From an uncultured Alphaproteobacteria bacterium (GTDB lineage: Bacteria > Pseudomonadota > Alphaproteobacteria > Rs-D84), in the NCBI GenBank assembly GCA_946625925.1, contig CAMOTP010000021.1:1-15364 (forward strand): a DNA stretch of 15,364 nucleotides, read 5' to 3'. How positions within the stretch are numbered: the stretch's first letter is position 1; each line of letters opens with the position of its first letter. The notes beneath the pieces were generated by a model. That model was not told where the DNA came from. It searched no databases and saw nothing but the letters and a program-made list of their open reading frames with translations. Shown here in pieces: positions 7,436 through 14,636 of the stretch. A program made the position numbers and the translations under genes.

Positions 7436-9942
7436 TCGTCCACTCTGGCCAAATCATCATATTGTTTATATTTAGCGTCACCAGTATCAAGATATTCATA
7501 TGGTGCATTACCACAAGAATACATTTCGACTAATTTTTCAACTTTTTCAATTGCAGATTTCATCATTTCTGCCACATCATCAGCAGTATACCAAATCATT
7601 TTTGCATCAAAATTTTTAAGTTGCATAAATACCATTTCAGGATTTTTTGATTTATCAGTCGTCTTTATATCGAACCCACCTGACTGTAACATATATGCCT
7701 CTAATGGTAATTGTGGCATATTACCTTCTTTTAATTGTGTTTGATTTGGTGCACCACCTGTTTTAATATCCAACACACCACCATCCCAAACTCTATCTGC
7801 ACGCGCACGAATGACACGCTTTTTTATTACAACTTTACCGTTAATTTCTGGCACAGACTGTTTCAACAATTCAGAATTTTCTTCAACTAATTTTGCAATA
7901 TCAATAAACCTTTTATGCCAAAATTTAAACAACATACTTTCTGTATTTATTGTATGTAATGCGTCACGTGCCGCCCTATCCATTTCAGCAATAATTACAG
8001 CCGGTGAAAAATCACGTGCATGTTCTATTACATCGTGAACCAGATTTCCAAAAGTCCTGGCATCAGGACCAATCCACCAATCATCTTTTGGTTTTAATCT
8101 TAAAATATGTGCCACATAAAAAGCATATGGATTATGAATTAATTTTTCTAATTCAGTCACATAAACATCACTCCAATCTGACGGGGGATTTGGGGCACTA
8201 TAATCCAATGGCAACGATTTCACATCATCCAGCGCATATACAGAATTTAACACCGAATTGGCCACATCTTTATCAAACACCCCACCGCGCGCAATAACCC
8301 GAGATATAAATCTTGATTCTGATGTTTTCACCCCCCCAGACACCAAACTACGCAACCAATAAACCTCGGGTCCACAAGACAAATTCATAAAATCCAAGGA
8401 CATCAAAGACACTTTACGATCCGGACTGGGCAACCCGATTTCTGTTGCTTTTGTCTTGGGCAACCAGGCATTTTCATATCCTTGTGCAGGAAACATTCCG
8501 TCATTCAAACCTGTTAAAATAACAACATCTGCTGTTTGCATACGTGATTCTATTGTTCCTAACACAACAATTTTTGCAGAATCATTTAATACATCACGCA
8601 CAGAAACGGTCGATACCGCATCAGAAATAAAAGCACGTGCTTCGGCCAGTGATAATTTTATATCATATCGTGCCAAACAATCTGATAATTTTTTTATTGC
8701 TGTCCAAACCAATCCAGATTCCACAGATTCAATTTCAAATTCAGGTTGCATAAAATCAATATACTCGTTAACGATAATCGCAATCGTATTAAACAAATTA
8801 AAATCTGCACGAGTATAACAATTATCCCATCCAGAATTTCCTGTTTCCATCCAAGAATCTAATAAATTCAAAATTGCCCTTGCCGCTGATATTCCCGCAC
8901 CACTCTTTGCCCCAGAAAAATCAGCAACCAACCCAGCATCCAAAAAAGCACTTTCAATTCTCTGATTTCCTGCCGCATCTGGTGTAATCACCATAACCGT
9001 CTTATTCTCTTTTAGCGCACGTTTACACAATTCAGCCACAGTTGCCGCTTCAATACTTTCTGTTTCGCATTGTATTAAATGACAATTTTGTAAATTTTTA
9101 TTTCCATCATATGCCATCGTATTATTTCCAAAAGCATAATTCATAAAATCAATTGCAGAATCCCCAACATCTATTTTTATAACATCATCCGGACAAATAC
9201 CAATACGCGATAAAAATTTATATTCAGAATTATATGGATTGGTATCTAATTCAAAATCTTCTGGTCTGCCATCAATTTTTCCAGGCAAAATTATTTTTCC
9301 CTGTGGTAATTTTGAAACAGCAACCATTAAATCTGCCGTTGCAGGCACCGATGCCGTAGAACCACAAACAACAACCAATGGGTATTTATTTATTTCATTT
9401 ATCCACGCACGTACATCTGCATTCCTTTGCGCTGCATCTGTCACACGCCCATCCGCTGCACTGGGCAAAACCTTGGTTAAAATGTTCAGCATTTTCGCTT
9501 TTGCTTGAAAATGTTTTGCATACCGTTCATCTATTAAATTTTCCCAATCTATATCTTGACTATTCACCCCTTCATTTTCCAAATAGTCTTGCATACGAAC
9601 AGCATCCCTGGCAATTGGCAAAGCCGTAGATATATTTCCAATATTTGCATCCTCGGACAATAATTTAGCCAACAAAACGACACGTTCTAAATTACTAAAA
9701 GTATTATCTGACACAAATTCATCTAAATCAACACCTTCGCCCAGCGCAACCAACTTTGGCAACAAAACCGCACCACCATTTTTTTGTGCAAACATCTTTT
9801 CTGCACCACGTACCGCACGCCTACTAGGTAAAAAAATCAGACAATCTTGCACAGCAACCCCAGCCTCGGACACAATCGAATATAATGCGTCCAGCATTTT
9901 TGTTGGATTTGTGACACAAAAAATATTTTTATTTAATGCCAA
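7432..9942 (-). CDS. addB: Double-strand break repair protein AddB (RecB-family nuclease subunit)
   Basis: AddB pairs with AddA in the helicase-nuclease that resects double-strand breaks for RecA loading. The 836-residue protein has the alphaproteobacterial AddB N-terminal landmarks LPSRRAVRG (38-46) and LLPKLVALGE (60-69), and the family block VCGSTASVP (192-200) ending in GKIILPG. The C-terminal nuclease domain (about 600-836) shows His636 in GNLVHDV, Asp716 in RADRV, Asp725 and Lys727 in VLDIKTG, and MPQLPLEAY, the full PD-(D/E)xK active site. It is shorter than the usual ~1000 residues. The start is TTG at 9942 with AAGGA 6 bases before it; no ATG fits as well. It overlaps engB by 14 bases. 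addA, normally the next gene, is absent: xthA converges on the 3' end instead. Confidence 0.88.
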   Translation of the reverse strand: MALNKNIFCVTNPTKMLDALYSIVSEAGVAVQDCLIFLPSRRAVRGAEKMFAQKNGGAVLLPKLVALGEGVDLDEFVSDNTFSNLERVVLLAKLLSEDANIGNISTALPIARDAVRMQDYLENEGVNSQDIDWENLIDERYAKHFQAKAKMLNILTKVLPSAADGRVTDAAQRNADVRAWINEINKYPLVVVCGSTASVPATADLMVAVSKLPQGKIILPGKIDGRPEDFELDTNPYNSEYKFLSRIGICPDDVIKIDVGDSAIDFMNYAFGNNTMAYDGNKNLQNCHLIQCETESIEAATVAELCKRALKENKTVMVITPDAAGNQRIESAFLDAGLVADFSGAKSGAGISAARAILNLLDSWMETGNSGWDNCYTRADFNLFNTIAIIVNEYIDFMQPEFEIESVESGLVWTAIKKLSDCLARYDIKLSLAEARAFISDAVSTVSVRDVLNDSAKIVVLGTIESRMQTADVVILTGLNDGMFPAQGYENAWLPKTKATEIGLPSPDRKVSLMSLDFMNLSCGPEVYWLRSLVSGGVKTSESRFISRVIARGGVFDKDVANSVLNSVYALDDVKSLPLDYSAPNPPSDWSDVYVTELEKLIHNPYAFYVAHILRLKPKDDWWIGPDARTFGNLVHDVIEHARDFSPAVIIAEMDRAARDALHTINTESMLFKFWHKRFIDIAKLVEENSELLKQSVPEINGKVVIKKRVIRARADRVWDGGVLDIKTGGAPNQTQLKEGNMPQLPLEAYMLQSGGFDIKTTDKSKNPEMVFMQLKNFDAKMIWYTADDVAEMMKSAIEKVEKLVEMYSCGNAPYEYLDTGDAKYKQYDDLARVDD

Positions 9943-10483
9943 TGATTTTCCTTAAATTATCTATACCAGTTTTCTTTTCTGCCGAAGTCATCAAAATTTC
10001 AGGCACCATTGCCCCATGGTTATCATGAGATAAATCCAATTGTTTTTCTTCACGAATCTTTTTATCTTTTTTTGTATAAACTATTTGATACAAAATTCCA
10101 TTTTTATCGCAAAAATCCATTAATTCTAAATCTGATTCTTTTGGTCCCACACGTGAATCAATCAATATAAACAAGCGTTTCAATTGTGTACGTGATACCA
10201 AATAATTTTCTAACCTTTGCAACCAACGCAAACTGCATTCACGCGACACACGCGCATATCCATATCCAGGCAAATCCACCAATAACACTTTGTCATTAAA
10301 ATTAAACAAATTGATACTTTGCGTGCGTCCGGGCGTATTCGACGTTCTGGCGACATTTTCCGCGACCACCGCATTTATCAAAGATGATTTACCAACATTA
10401 CTGCGCCCAATAAAAGCATATTCTGCAAAAGTTGTTTTTGGCAAACTTTCCACTGTTTCAAAAGACCCAACAAATTTTATCAT
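9929..10483 (-). CDS. engB: Ribosome biogenesis GTPase EngB (YihA/YsxC family)
   Basis: A small essential GTPase required for assembly of the large ribosomal subunit. The 184 residues hold a single G domain: G1 GRSNVGKS (26-33), the G2 region NTPGRTQSIN with Thr54, G3 DLPGYG (70-75), G4 TKKD (137-140) and a G5-like TSAEKK near 165. DLPGYGYA is diagnostic for this family. The length is near the shorter end of the family (about 190-210). Its ATG overlaps the rsmI stop as ATGA, and the ribosome site GGAGG sits inside rsmI 6 bases upstream, so translation is probably coupled. It also overlaps addB by 14 bases, making it the middle gene of an rsmI-engB-addB operon. Confidence 0.95.
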   Translation of the reverse strand: MIKFVGSFETVESLPKTTFAEYAFIGRSNVGKSSLINAVVAENVARTSNTPGRTQSINLFNFNDKVLLVDLPGYGYARVSRECSLRWLQRLENYLVSRTQLKRLFILIDSRVGPKESDLELMDFCDKNGILYQIVYTKKDKKIREEKQLDLSHDNHGAMVPEILMTSAEKKTGIDNLRKIIGIK

Positions 10484-11271
10484 TTGTTTTCCTCCACCAA
10501 ACGCTTATATGCTTCTTTCTTGGAAATACCAGCACGTGCCGCCAAATCAGCCGCAGCCGATTTCGTAGAACCACTTACAACCTCATTAACAATTTGTGAT
10601 ATTTCTTCATCTGTCATCTTTTTATCTGGTGCAGGTGCAACCACAATAACAATTTCACCTCTGGGTGGTTCTATATGCATCAAATCCGCAGGATACCCAA
10701 CAATAGTTTCTTCATGAATTTTAGTAATTTCACGAACAATTGCAATTTTACGTTCCGGCATAACACGTGCCATAGCCGAAATTGTTGTCATTATACGATT
10801 AGGACTTTCATAATAAATTATGGTATGACGTATTTTATTGTCATCATGTAATTTTTTTTCATCAAAAAAACCACAAAAAGTAAATCTATCCGTTGGGAAA
10901 CCAGATAACACCAACGCAGAAATTGCAGCTGTTGGTCCCGGAACCATAAATACAGGCACCCCCACATCACGTGCGGCATGAACCAAACGAAATCCTGGAT
11001 CACTAATTCCCGGCATACCTGCATCACTCACAGTCGCGACAGCCATCCCATTTTGAATTTTTTCCACAATAGAATCTACGATTTTTTTCTCGTTATGTTC
11101 ATGACAAGAAATACATTTTGTTTTTATATCAAAATGTTGCGCCAATTTTGCAAACACACGTGTATCTTCGGCTGCAACCAAATCAGCATCACGCAAAACC
11201 TCTATCGCCCGGGGCGACATATCAGACAAATTTCCAATTGGCGTTCCAACAACATACAGTCCTGATTGCAT
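10480..11271 (-). CDS. rsmI: 16S rRNA (cytidine1402-2'-O)-methyltransferase RsmI
   Basis: RsmI uses S-adenosylmethionine to methylate the ribose of C1402 in the decoding centre of 16S rRNA. The 263 residues show the SAM-fold signatures of the family: LYVVGTPIGNLSDMS (5-19), AAEDTR (35-39 region), VSDAGMPGISDPG (82-94 region) and VPGPTAAISAL. The C-terminal segment from about residue 220 (EEISQIVNEV, then AARAGISKKEAYKRL) matches the helix-turn-helix tail of full-length RsmI. The start at 11271 has AAAGGA 6 bases upstream. First gene of the rsmI-engB-addB operon. Its divergent neighbour is the LpoA-like lipoprotein gene, the same head-to-head pairing known for E. coli yraL and yraM. Confidence 0.96.
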   Translation of the reverse strand: MQSGLYVVGTPIGNLSDMSPRAIEVLRDADLVAAEDTRVFAKLAQHFDIKTKCISCHEHNEKKIVDSIVEKIQNGMAVATVSDAGMPGISDPGFRLVHAARDVGVPVFMVPGPTAAISALVLSGFPTDRFTFCGFFDEKKLHDDNKIRHTIIYYESPNRIMTTISAMARVMPERKIAIVREITKIHEETIVGYPADLMHIEPPRGEIVIVVAPAPDKKMTDEEISQIVNEVVSGSTKSAAADLAARAGISKKEAYKRLVEENK

Positions 11272-11294
11272 TTTAAATCCTTTTATAGTAAAAT
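11266..11294 (+). promoter_or_regulatory. Probable promoter of the LpoA-like lipoprotein gene
   Basis: TTGCAT (11266-11271) and TAAAAT (11289-11294) are 17 bases apart. The -35 overlaps the rsmI start codon, mirroring the opposite promoter. Modest -35 match, so moderate confidence. Confidence 0.45.
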
Positions 11295-11321
11295 AATACT
11301 AAAACAAATAGGCTTTTTCAA
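11293..11321 (-). promoter_or_regulatory. Promoter of rsmI-engB-addB operon
   Basis: On the - strand TTGAAA (11316-11321) and TATTAT (11293-11298) are exactly 17 bases apart, each matching consensus at five of six positions. The -35 overlaps the first base of the divergent lipoprotein start codon. Predicted leader about 14 bases. Confidence 0.6.
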
Positions 11322-12910
11322 TGAATAGATTTTTTACATTATTTTTAACGACTTTAATTCTCGCTGGTTGTGCTGGTTCCCAGCCCAAACACGATTGGAA
11401 TGCTGAATATACGAACGCCCCAACTGGCACCCCTGTCCAGATGCAATACGGTTCGTACTATTCTGCATACGATTCTCCGGACACCCAGCATAACATTGCT
11501 GTATTATTACCAACAACCGGCACAGCGGCGGCGGCCGGGCGTGAAATACGTAACGCAATGGAATTGGCCATTTTGCAGCATTCTTTGGGGCAATTACATG
11601 TAAATTTCTATGACACTGCCCCCGATGCAACAACGGCAATCAACACCGCATTGGCCAGTGACCCAGAAATTATTGTCGGCCCGCTATTTTCTGCGGACGC
11701 ACAAATGTTGCGAACAACAAAACCGGATTATATGCCTGCAATTTCATTCACATCTGACGCAAATGCGGTCGGTGATGGTGTTATGACAGTGGCATTGATG
11801 CCAACAAACAGTGTTGAATTAATTGTTCGTGAAATGTTTTACGATGGTATACAAAACTTTATCATAATGGCACCTAACACAGAATCCGGCAAAATTATGG
11901 CAGGAACGGCCAAACGTGCTGGCGAAATATACGGTCCAACTGTATCCGGAATATTTTTCTATAACGAACGCGATAACGATAATTTAAAAGATACCAGTAT
12001 GCAGGCTTCTATGTTTAATGCCAGAACGGCAGCAAACAAACGTGCACGCACCGTATTATCTGATATTTTAACCAAAGAAAACTTAACCGGGATTGAAAAA
12101 TCAAACATGTATTACCAATTAGACAAGATTTCAAAATCTGACACAATTGGCACATTGCCCTATTCTGCTGTTTTATTCCTTGGTAATTCAGATGACACAA
12201 AAACATTAGGATCTTTCTTGCGTTATTATGATGCAGATTCTCGTTCTGTTAAATTCTATGGTTCTGCACTGCTTGACGGCACAGACATTGCATCTGATTA
12301 TACAATGATTGGGACAAAATATGCCGCATTACCAGAACAAAATCAGACATTTGCAAATTTATATAAACAAACATACGGGAATTTACCATCTCGTCTGGCT
12401 ACATTTGGATACGATGCTGCAAATATCGCAATGGGCACAGTATATTCAACCAAGGCCCCTGGTGCATACTTACTTGACCCCAGTGGATATGCTGGCATGG
12501 ACGGCATAATTCGTCTTAAACCAAATGGCGACAGTGAACGTGGATTACGTATATTACAGGTAAACGGTTCTGGCACACCGGTTGTTGTACGTAATGCCCC
12601 AGAAAACTTTATCAGTCCTATATATAACATAGAACAACGACAAATATCTCCGGCATCCGAGATGTCTTTACAAACCCATGGTATCAATCCAAACGATTTC
12701 ATCAAAATTCCAGAAAGATACCGCAGTAAATACAAATCAAAAACATACGGTATTAATATGACCGAACCAGAAACACAAAAACAACAAACTGTGGTAACTG
12801 TTATAAACAGTGCGGAACCAGGTGAAACCGTCATAGATTCTGATTACAAGCCTGTAAAATTAGAATCAATTAATAAAACATTGATTGATTCTGTCGAGAT
12901 AAACGAATAA
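11321..12910 (+). CDS. LpoA-like penicillin-binding protein activator, lipoprotein
   Basis: A predicted outer-membrane lipoprotein that would stimulate a penicillin-binding protein to build peptidoglycan. The N-terminus is a classic lipoprotein signal: Asn-Arg, a hydrophobic stretch and the lipobox L-A-G-C with Cys17. Ala at position +2 does not signal retention in the inner membrane. Residues from about 58 to 430 read like a periplasmic-binding-protein fold: NIAVLLPTTGTAAAAGREIR, then AILQHS, YDTAPDATTAIN and DPEIIVGPLFSADAQ, as in the COG3107/LpoA C-terminal domain. The large N-terminal repeat domain of E. coli LpoA is missing, as expected for short alphaproteobacterial forms. The last 90 or so residues are a polar tail without a recognised domain. 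The ribosome site is weak (AGG 9 bases upstream). The divergent pairing with rsmI matches E. coli yraL/yraM and supports the call. An amino-acid-binding role is a less likely alternative. Confidence 0.82.
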   Translation: MNRFFTLFLTTLILAGCAGSQPKHDWNAEYTNAPTGTPVQMQYGSYYSAYDSPDTQHNIAVLLPTTGTAAAAGREIRNAMELAILQHSLGQLHVNFYDTAPDATTAINTALASDPEIIVGPLFSADAQMLRTTKPDYMPAISFTSDANAVGDGVMTVALMPTNSVELIVREMFYDGIQNFIIMAPNTESGKIMAGTAKRAGEIYGPTVSGIFFYNERDNDNLKDTSMQASMFNARTAANKRARTVLSDILTKENLTGIEKSNMYYQLDKISKSDTIGTLPYSAVLFLGNSDDTKTLGSFLRYYDADSRSVKFYGSALLDGTDIASDYTMIGTKYAALPEQNQTFANLYKQTYGNLPSRLATFGYDAANIAMGTVYSTKAPGAYLLDPSGYAGMDGIIRLKPNGDSERGLRILQVNGSGTPVVVRNAPENFISPIYNIEQRQISPASEMSLQTHGINPNDFIKIPERYRSKYKSKTYGINMTEPETQKQQTVVTVINSAEPGETVIDSDYKPVKLESINKTLIDSVEINE

Positions 12911-12930
12911 AAAAACAAAGGTGGTAAAAC

Positions 12931-13044
12931 ATGCTGACACTTATCTTTATAATTTTGAAATTGACCAAAGTTTTGAACTGTTCATGGTGGTGGGTCTTAT
13001 TAACATTGGCATTGGATGGCGGACTGTTTGGTCGCATATTCTAA
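12931..13044 (+). CDS. 37-residue tryptophan-rich membrane mini-protein
   Basis: A short frame with ATG at 12931 has an excellent ribosome site (AAAGGTGG, 6 bases upstream) and ends just before a terminator, 20 bases after the lipoprotein gene. The peptide starts MLTLIFIILKLTKVLNCSWW and continues with WVLLTLALDGGLFGRIF. It has a hydrophobic first half, the sequence ILKLTKV, a W-W-W cluster, and a second hydrophobic stretch. This pattern (I-L-K-L-T-x-V, about six residues, then S-W-W-W-V-L) resembles small phage and gut-bacterial membrane proteins often annotated as transmembrane Fragile-X-F; that likeness is from memory. The function of that group is unknown, and this copy is shorter than most. 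It probably inserts in the inner membrane and shares the lipoprotein transcript. Strong translation signal and placement argue that it is a real gene. Confidence 0.6.
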   Translation: MLTLIFIILKLTKVLNCSWWWVLLTLALDGGLFGRIF

Positions 13045-13062
13045 TAAAAAATAAACATTAAA

Positions 13063-13084
13063 AAACCGACCAAATGGTCGGTTT
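13063..13084. terminator. Bidirectional intrinsic terminator
   Basis: AAACCGACCA pairs with TGGTCGGTTT over 10 bases, followed by ATTTTTT on the + strand and preceded by A-rich sequence. It ends the lipoprotein and mini-protein transcript. It also overlaps the stop codon of the converging zinc ribbon gene. Confidence 0.88.
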
Positions 13085-13337
13085 ATTTTTTCCATCTTTT
13101 TAATGTTGGAAAGATTGTTTCACAATGATGACGCATTTCTGCCTCGGACTTCATTCCCGCCTGTTCATAAAAAGGCACATTCATTTCTATATATTCCTGC
13201 ATTGAAACATTATCTATAAATTCACCATTTTTATAACAATAAATGCAGTAATCAGAATTTTTAGAACCATCCTTTTCTGTTCCCAAAACATTATCATCAT
13301 TCATTGGCATCGAACAACTTTGACATATTCTAACCAT
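13083..13337 (-). CDS. Putative zinc ribbon protein (zf-ribbon_2 type)
   Basis: An 84-residue protein with four cysteines in two pairs, C5-x2-C8 (ICQSCSMPM) and C31-x2-C34 (DYCIYCYKNG), separated by LGTEKDGS. This is the layout of the small putative zinc ribbon family common in anaerobes, and the length is typical. After the ribbon comes a conserved-looking helical tail (MQEYIEMNVPFYEQAGM, then HHCETIFPTLKRW). The molecular role of the family is unknown; it probably binds one zinc in the cytoplasm. The ribosome site AAAGGAG lies 6 bases before the ATG. The gene follows the nucleosidase-like gene with a 14-base gap and is probably co-transcribed with it. Confidence 0.82.
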   Translation of the reverse strand: MVRICQSCSMPMNDDNVLGTEKDGSKNSDYCIYCYKNGEFIDNVSMQEYIEMNVPFYEQAGMKSEAEMRHHCETIFPTLKRWKK

Positions 13338-13351
13338 GCCAAACTCCTTTC

Positions 13352-13858
13352 TTATTTGATATAATTAAATAATATTTTATTTGCTTCATCCCAAGATTTT
13401 TTCGTATCGACCTGTTTATATTCGTGATAATCCAAATTATCTGACACAACTTTTACCGATTTAATTTTCGGGAAAAAAGTTGCCAAAGTATATAATTCCA
13501 TATCAAAAACCCCAACATGTTTTGTTTGTTCCACAAAATTTATTGAAGAATAACAATTAACATTTGATTTTTTATCCAACACGAATCCATCTTCTTGAAC
13601 TGTATGCGAAGGATTTTCTTTGAACACTTGACCTATTTTCACAACAGTTCCTATTGGAAATTCATTAGACCCGACATAACCAACATTAAAAAATTTATCA
13701 TTTTTGCTAAATTCGCCATTCAAAAGCATTTTAGATAAAGTTTTAATTGTTGCGGTTTCACCCCACCCCAATAAAACTATTTTTACATCATTTTTTAATT
13801 CTTTTGGAATTTTAATATTTTTAGCCTCTTGCTTATCAGCAATTAAAATATAATTCAT
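13352..13858 (-). CDS. Nucleosidase/phosphorylase-fold protein (MTA/SAH nucleosidase-like), short
   Basis: 168 residues from the ATG at 13858, chosen because AAAGGAG stands 7 bases upstream; the frame is open further upstream to 13984, but that part runs through a terminator and promoter. Family clues are FNVGYVGSNEFPIGTVVKIG (57-76), resembling the core strand of purine nucleoside phosphorylase/MTA-SAH nucleosidase proteins, the Met120-Glu121 pair in GVFDMELYTLA that contacts ribose in the family, and Asp140 in VVSDNLD at the place of the catalytic acid. It is clearly shorter than MTA/SAH nucleosidases (about 230 residues) and lacks their usual N-terminal GIIGAMxxE segment, so it may belong to a short subfamily seen in other anaerobes or have lost activity. 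Probable role: hydrolysis or phosphorolysis of a nucleoside in salvage. It is paired with the zinc ribbon gene, with an almost identical ribosome-site sequence. Confidence 0.6.
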   Translation of the reverse strand: MNYILIADKQEAKNIKIPKELKNDVKIVLLGWGETATIKTLSKMLLNGEFSKNDKFFNVGYVGSNEFPIGTVVKIGQVFKENPSHTVQEDGFVLDKKSNVNCYSSINFVEQTKHVGVFDMELYTLATFFPKIKSVKVVSDNLDYHEYKQVDTKKSWDEANKILFNYIK

Positions 13859-13883
13859 AAACAAACTCCTTTCACACCAGTAT

Positions 13884-13913
13884 ATAATATAATCTTTATA
13901 AATATCGAGTAAA
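13884..13913 (-). promoter_or_regulatory. Candidate promoter of nucleosidase-zinc ribbon pair
   Basis: On the - strand TTTACT (13908-13913) precedes TATTAT (13884-13889, 18-base spacer) or TATATT (13886-13891, 16-base spacer). The region is very AT-rich, so the match is only suggestive. Confidence 0.35.
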
Positions 13914-13941
13914 TAATAAAAAACCGCCAAAATGGCGGTTT
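13911..13941 (-). terminator. Intrinsic terminator without an evident gene in front of it
   Basis: AAACCGCCA pairs with TGGCGGTTT (13921-13941) and on the - strand is followed by TTTTTTATTATTT, so it terminates leftward transcription. No - strand gene lies directly upstream. Only a 10-base copy of the tRNA-Tyr 3' end (13947-13956) precedes it, an arrangement matching the intact tRNA-Tyr and its terminator at 14637-14665. Confidence 0.75.
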
Positions 13942-14048
13942 CTTTCTGGTGGGAGTATGCTTGCATTAATCGAGCAGAAAACAAACAAGAATTTTCTGAT
14001 TTACTGCAACGGGTAAAAGAGTTTAAGGGAAAATGGTTGAATGATTAA
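13932..14048 (+). pseudogene. 38-residue frame, possible gene remnant
   Basis: A frame from ATG 13932, inside the hairpin, codes for a peptide beginning MAVSFWWEYACINRAENKQE and ending in KGKWLND before a stop at 14048. There is no ribosome site and the start sits in a terminator stem, so it is unlikely to be translated as such. The helical, charged C-terminal look (FSDLLQRVKEFKGKW) suggests the tail of a former gene whose 5' part is gone. I do not recognise the family. It may equally be chance. Confidence 0.2.
13947..13956 (-). repeat. Copy of tRNA-Tyr 3'-terminal sequence (possible attachment-site remnant)
   Basis: TGGTGGGAGT on the + strand equals the last ten bases of tRNA-Tyr (14674-14683), that is, acceptor strand, discriminator and CCA. 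Both copies are followed on the - strand by a short A-rich spacer and then a terminator starting ACCGC. Similarity past the ten bases is weak, so chance is not excluded. Confidence 0.4.
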
Positions 14049-14050
14049 AG

Positions 14051-14078
14051 TTGAAAAAATTGTATAGCATTGTATAAT
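14051..14078 (+). promoter_or_regulatory. Strong sigma70-type promoter with ATTGTATA direct repeat
   Basis: TTGAAA (14051-14056) and a perfect TATAAT (14073-14078) are 16 bases apart, with the AAGGAG ribosome site 12 bases further on. ATTGTATA occurs twice (14059-14066 and 14069-14076), one helical turn apart, covering the spacer and -10, which could be an operator. Confidence 0.65.
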
Positions 14079-14102
14079 TATAACAATAAAAAGGAGATTT
14101 TA

Positions 14103-14519
14103 ATGGAATCAAAAATAAAAGAGACCCTGGAAAACTTGTTTAACGGTGGATTACAAACAGAATGGGGATTATATATGCTTAGCGTACTTGTAGAATCGGG
14201 CAGAATGAATCCTGATGAAGCAGTGCAAATTCTTACTAAATTTACCAATGTCAATTTCAAACGGTTAAACGAAGAGAATAACATAAAGTATAGAGACGAT
14301 ATAAAGTATAAAAACGAAAAAAGTATGTTATGTGGGGTATTTCTTGTAGCAGATAGGATTGTAAAAGCTGATCCAAAATTGAAAGACCAAGTTCGTACCA
14401 CAGTAAAAACAATCAGAGACAACAATCCAGAAATACCTAAGACCGAAGCAGAAAATAAATTTTGGATGAATTTGAATATACAACCGGTATGGGAAAAGCT
14501 GCAAAGTAAGCAACAATAA
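14103..14519 (+). CDS. Hypothetical protein, 138 residues, helix-rich
   Basis: The ATG at 14103 is chosen because AAGGAG lies 6 bases upstream; an open frame from TTG 14070 would run through the promoter and ribosome site. The protein starts MESKIKETLENLFNGGLQ, has hydrophobic helices (WGLYMLSVLVESGRM, CGVFLVADRIV), and is otherwise charged (KYRDDIKYKNEKS, LKDQVRTTVKTIRDN). It has no signal peptide, membrane span or catalytic motif that I can identify. It looks like a small cytoplasmic all-alpha protein, possibly a regulator or an immunity/antitoxin-like protein, but that is a guess from size alone. It has its own strong promoter and lies between a displaced tRNA-end copy and the tRNA-Tyr gene, as cargo of a small element would. 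No clear terminator follows before the tRNA terminator hairpin. Confidence 0.65.
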   Translation: MESKIKETLENLFNGGLQTEWGLYMLSVLVESGRMNPDEAVQILTKFTNVNFKRLNEENNIKYRDDIKYKNEKSMLCGVFLVADRIVKADPKLKDQVRTTVKTIRDNNPEIPKTEAENKFWMNLNIQPVWEKLQSKQQ

Positions 14520-14636
14520 AACGCCTCGTGGATTCGAACAGGGCAAACCATTGAAAATCTAAGCCATTCGAAGATTGGTAAAAACAGGTGCTTTTCAAAT
14601 AGTCTTTCTTCGAACTATTAAAAGTATTGGGAAACT

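Noticed and set aside
12343..12834. 163-codon - strand frame inside the lipoprotein gene
   Set aside because: Shadow of the + strand lipoprotein, which has a signal peptide and domain match; no start signals.
13859..13984. N-terminal 42-codon extension of the nucleosidase-like gene
   Set aside because: It passes through a hairpin terminator and a probable promoter; AAAGGAG marks the ATG at 13858 instead.
14078..14551. 157-codon - strand frame opposite the 138-residue gene
   Set aside because: The + strand gene has promoter, ribosome site and better composition; the antisense frame is Ser/Phe/Cys-rich without signals.
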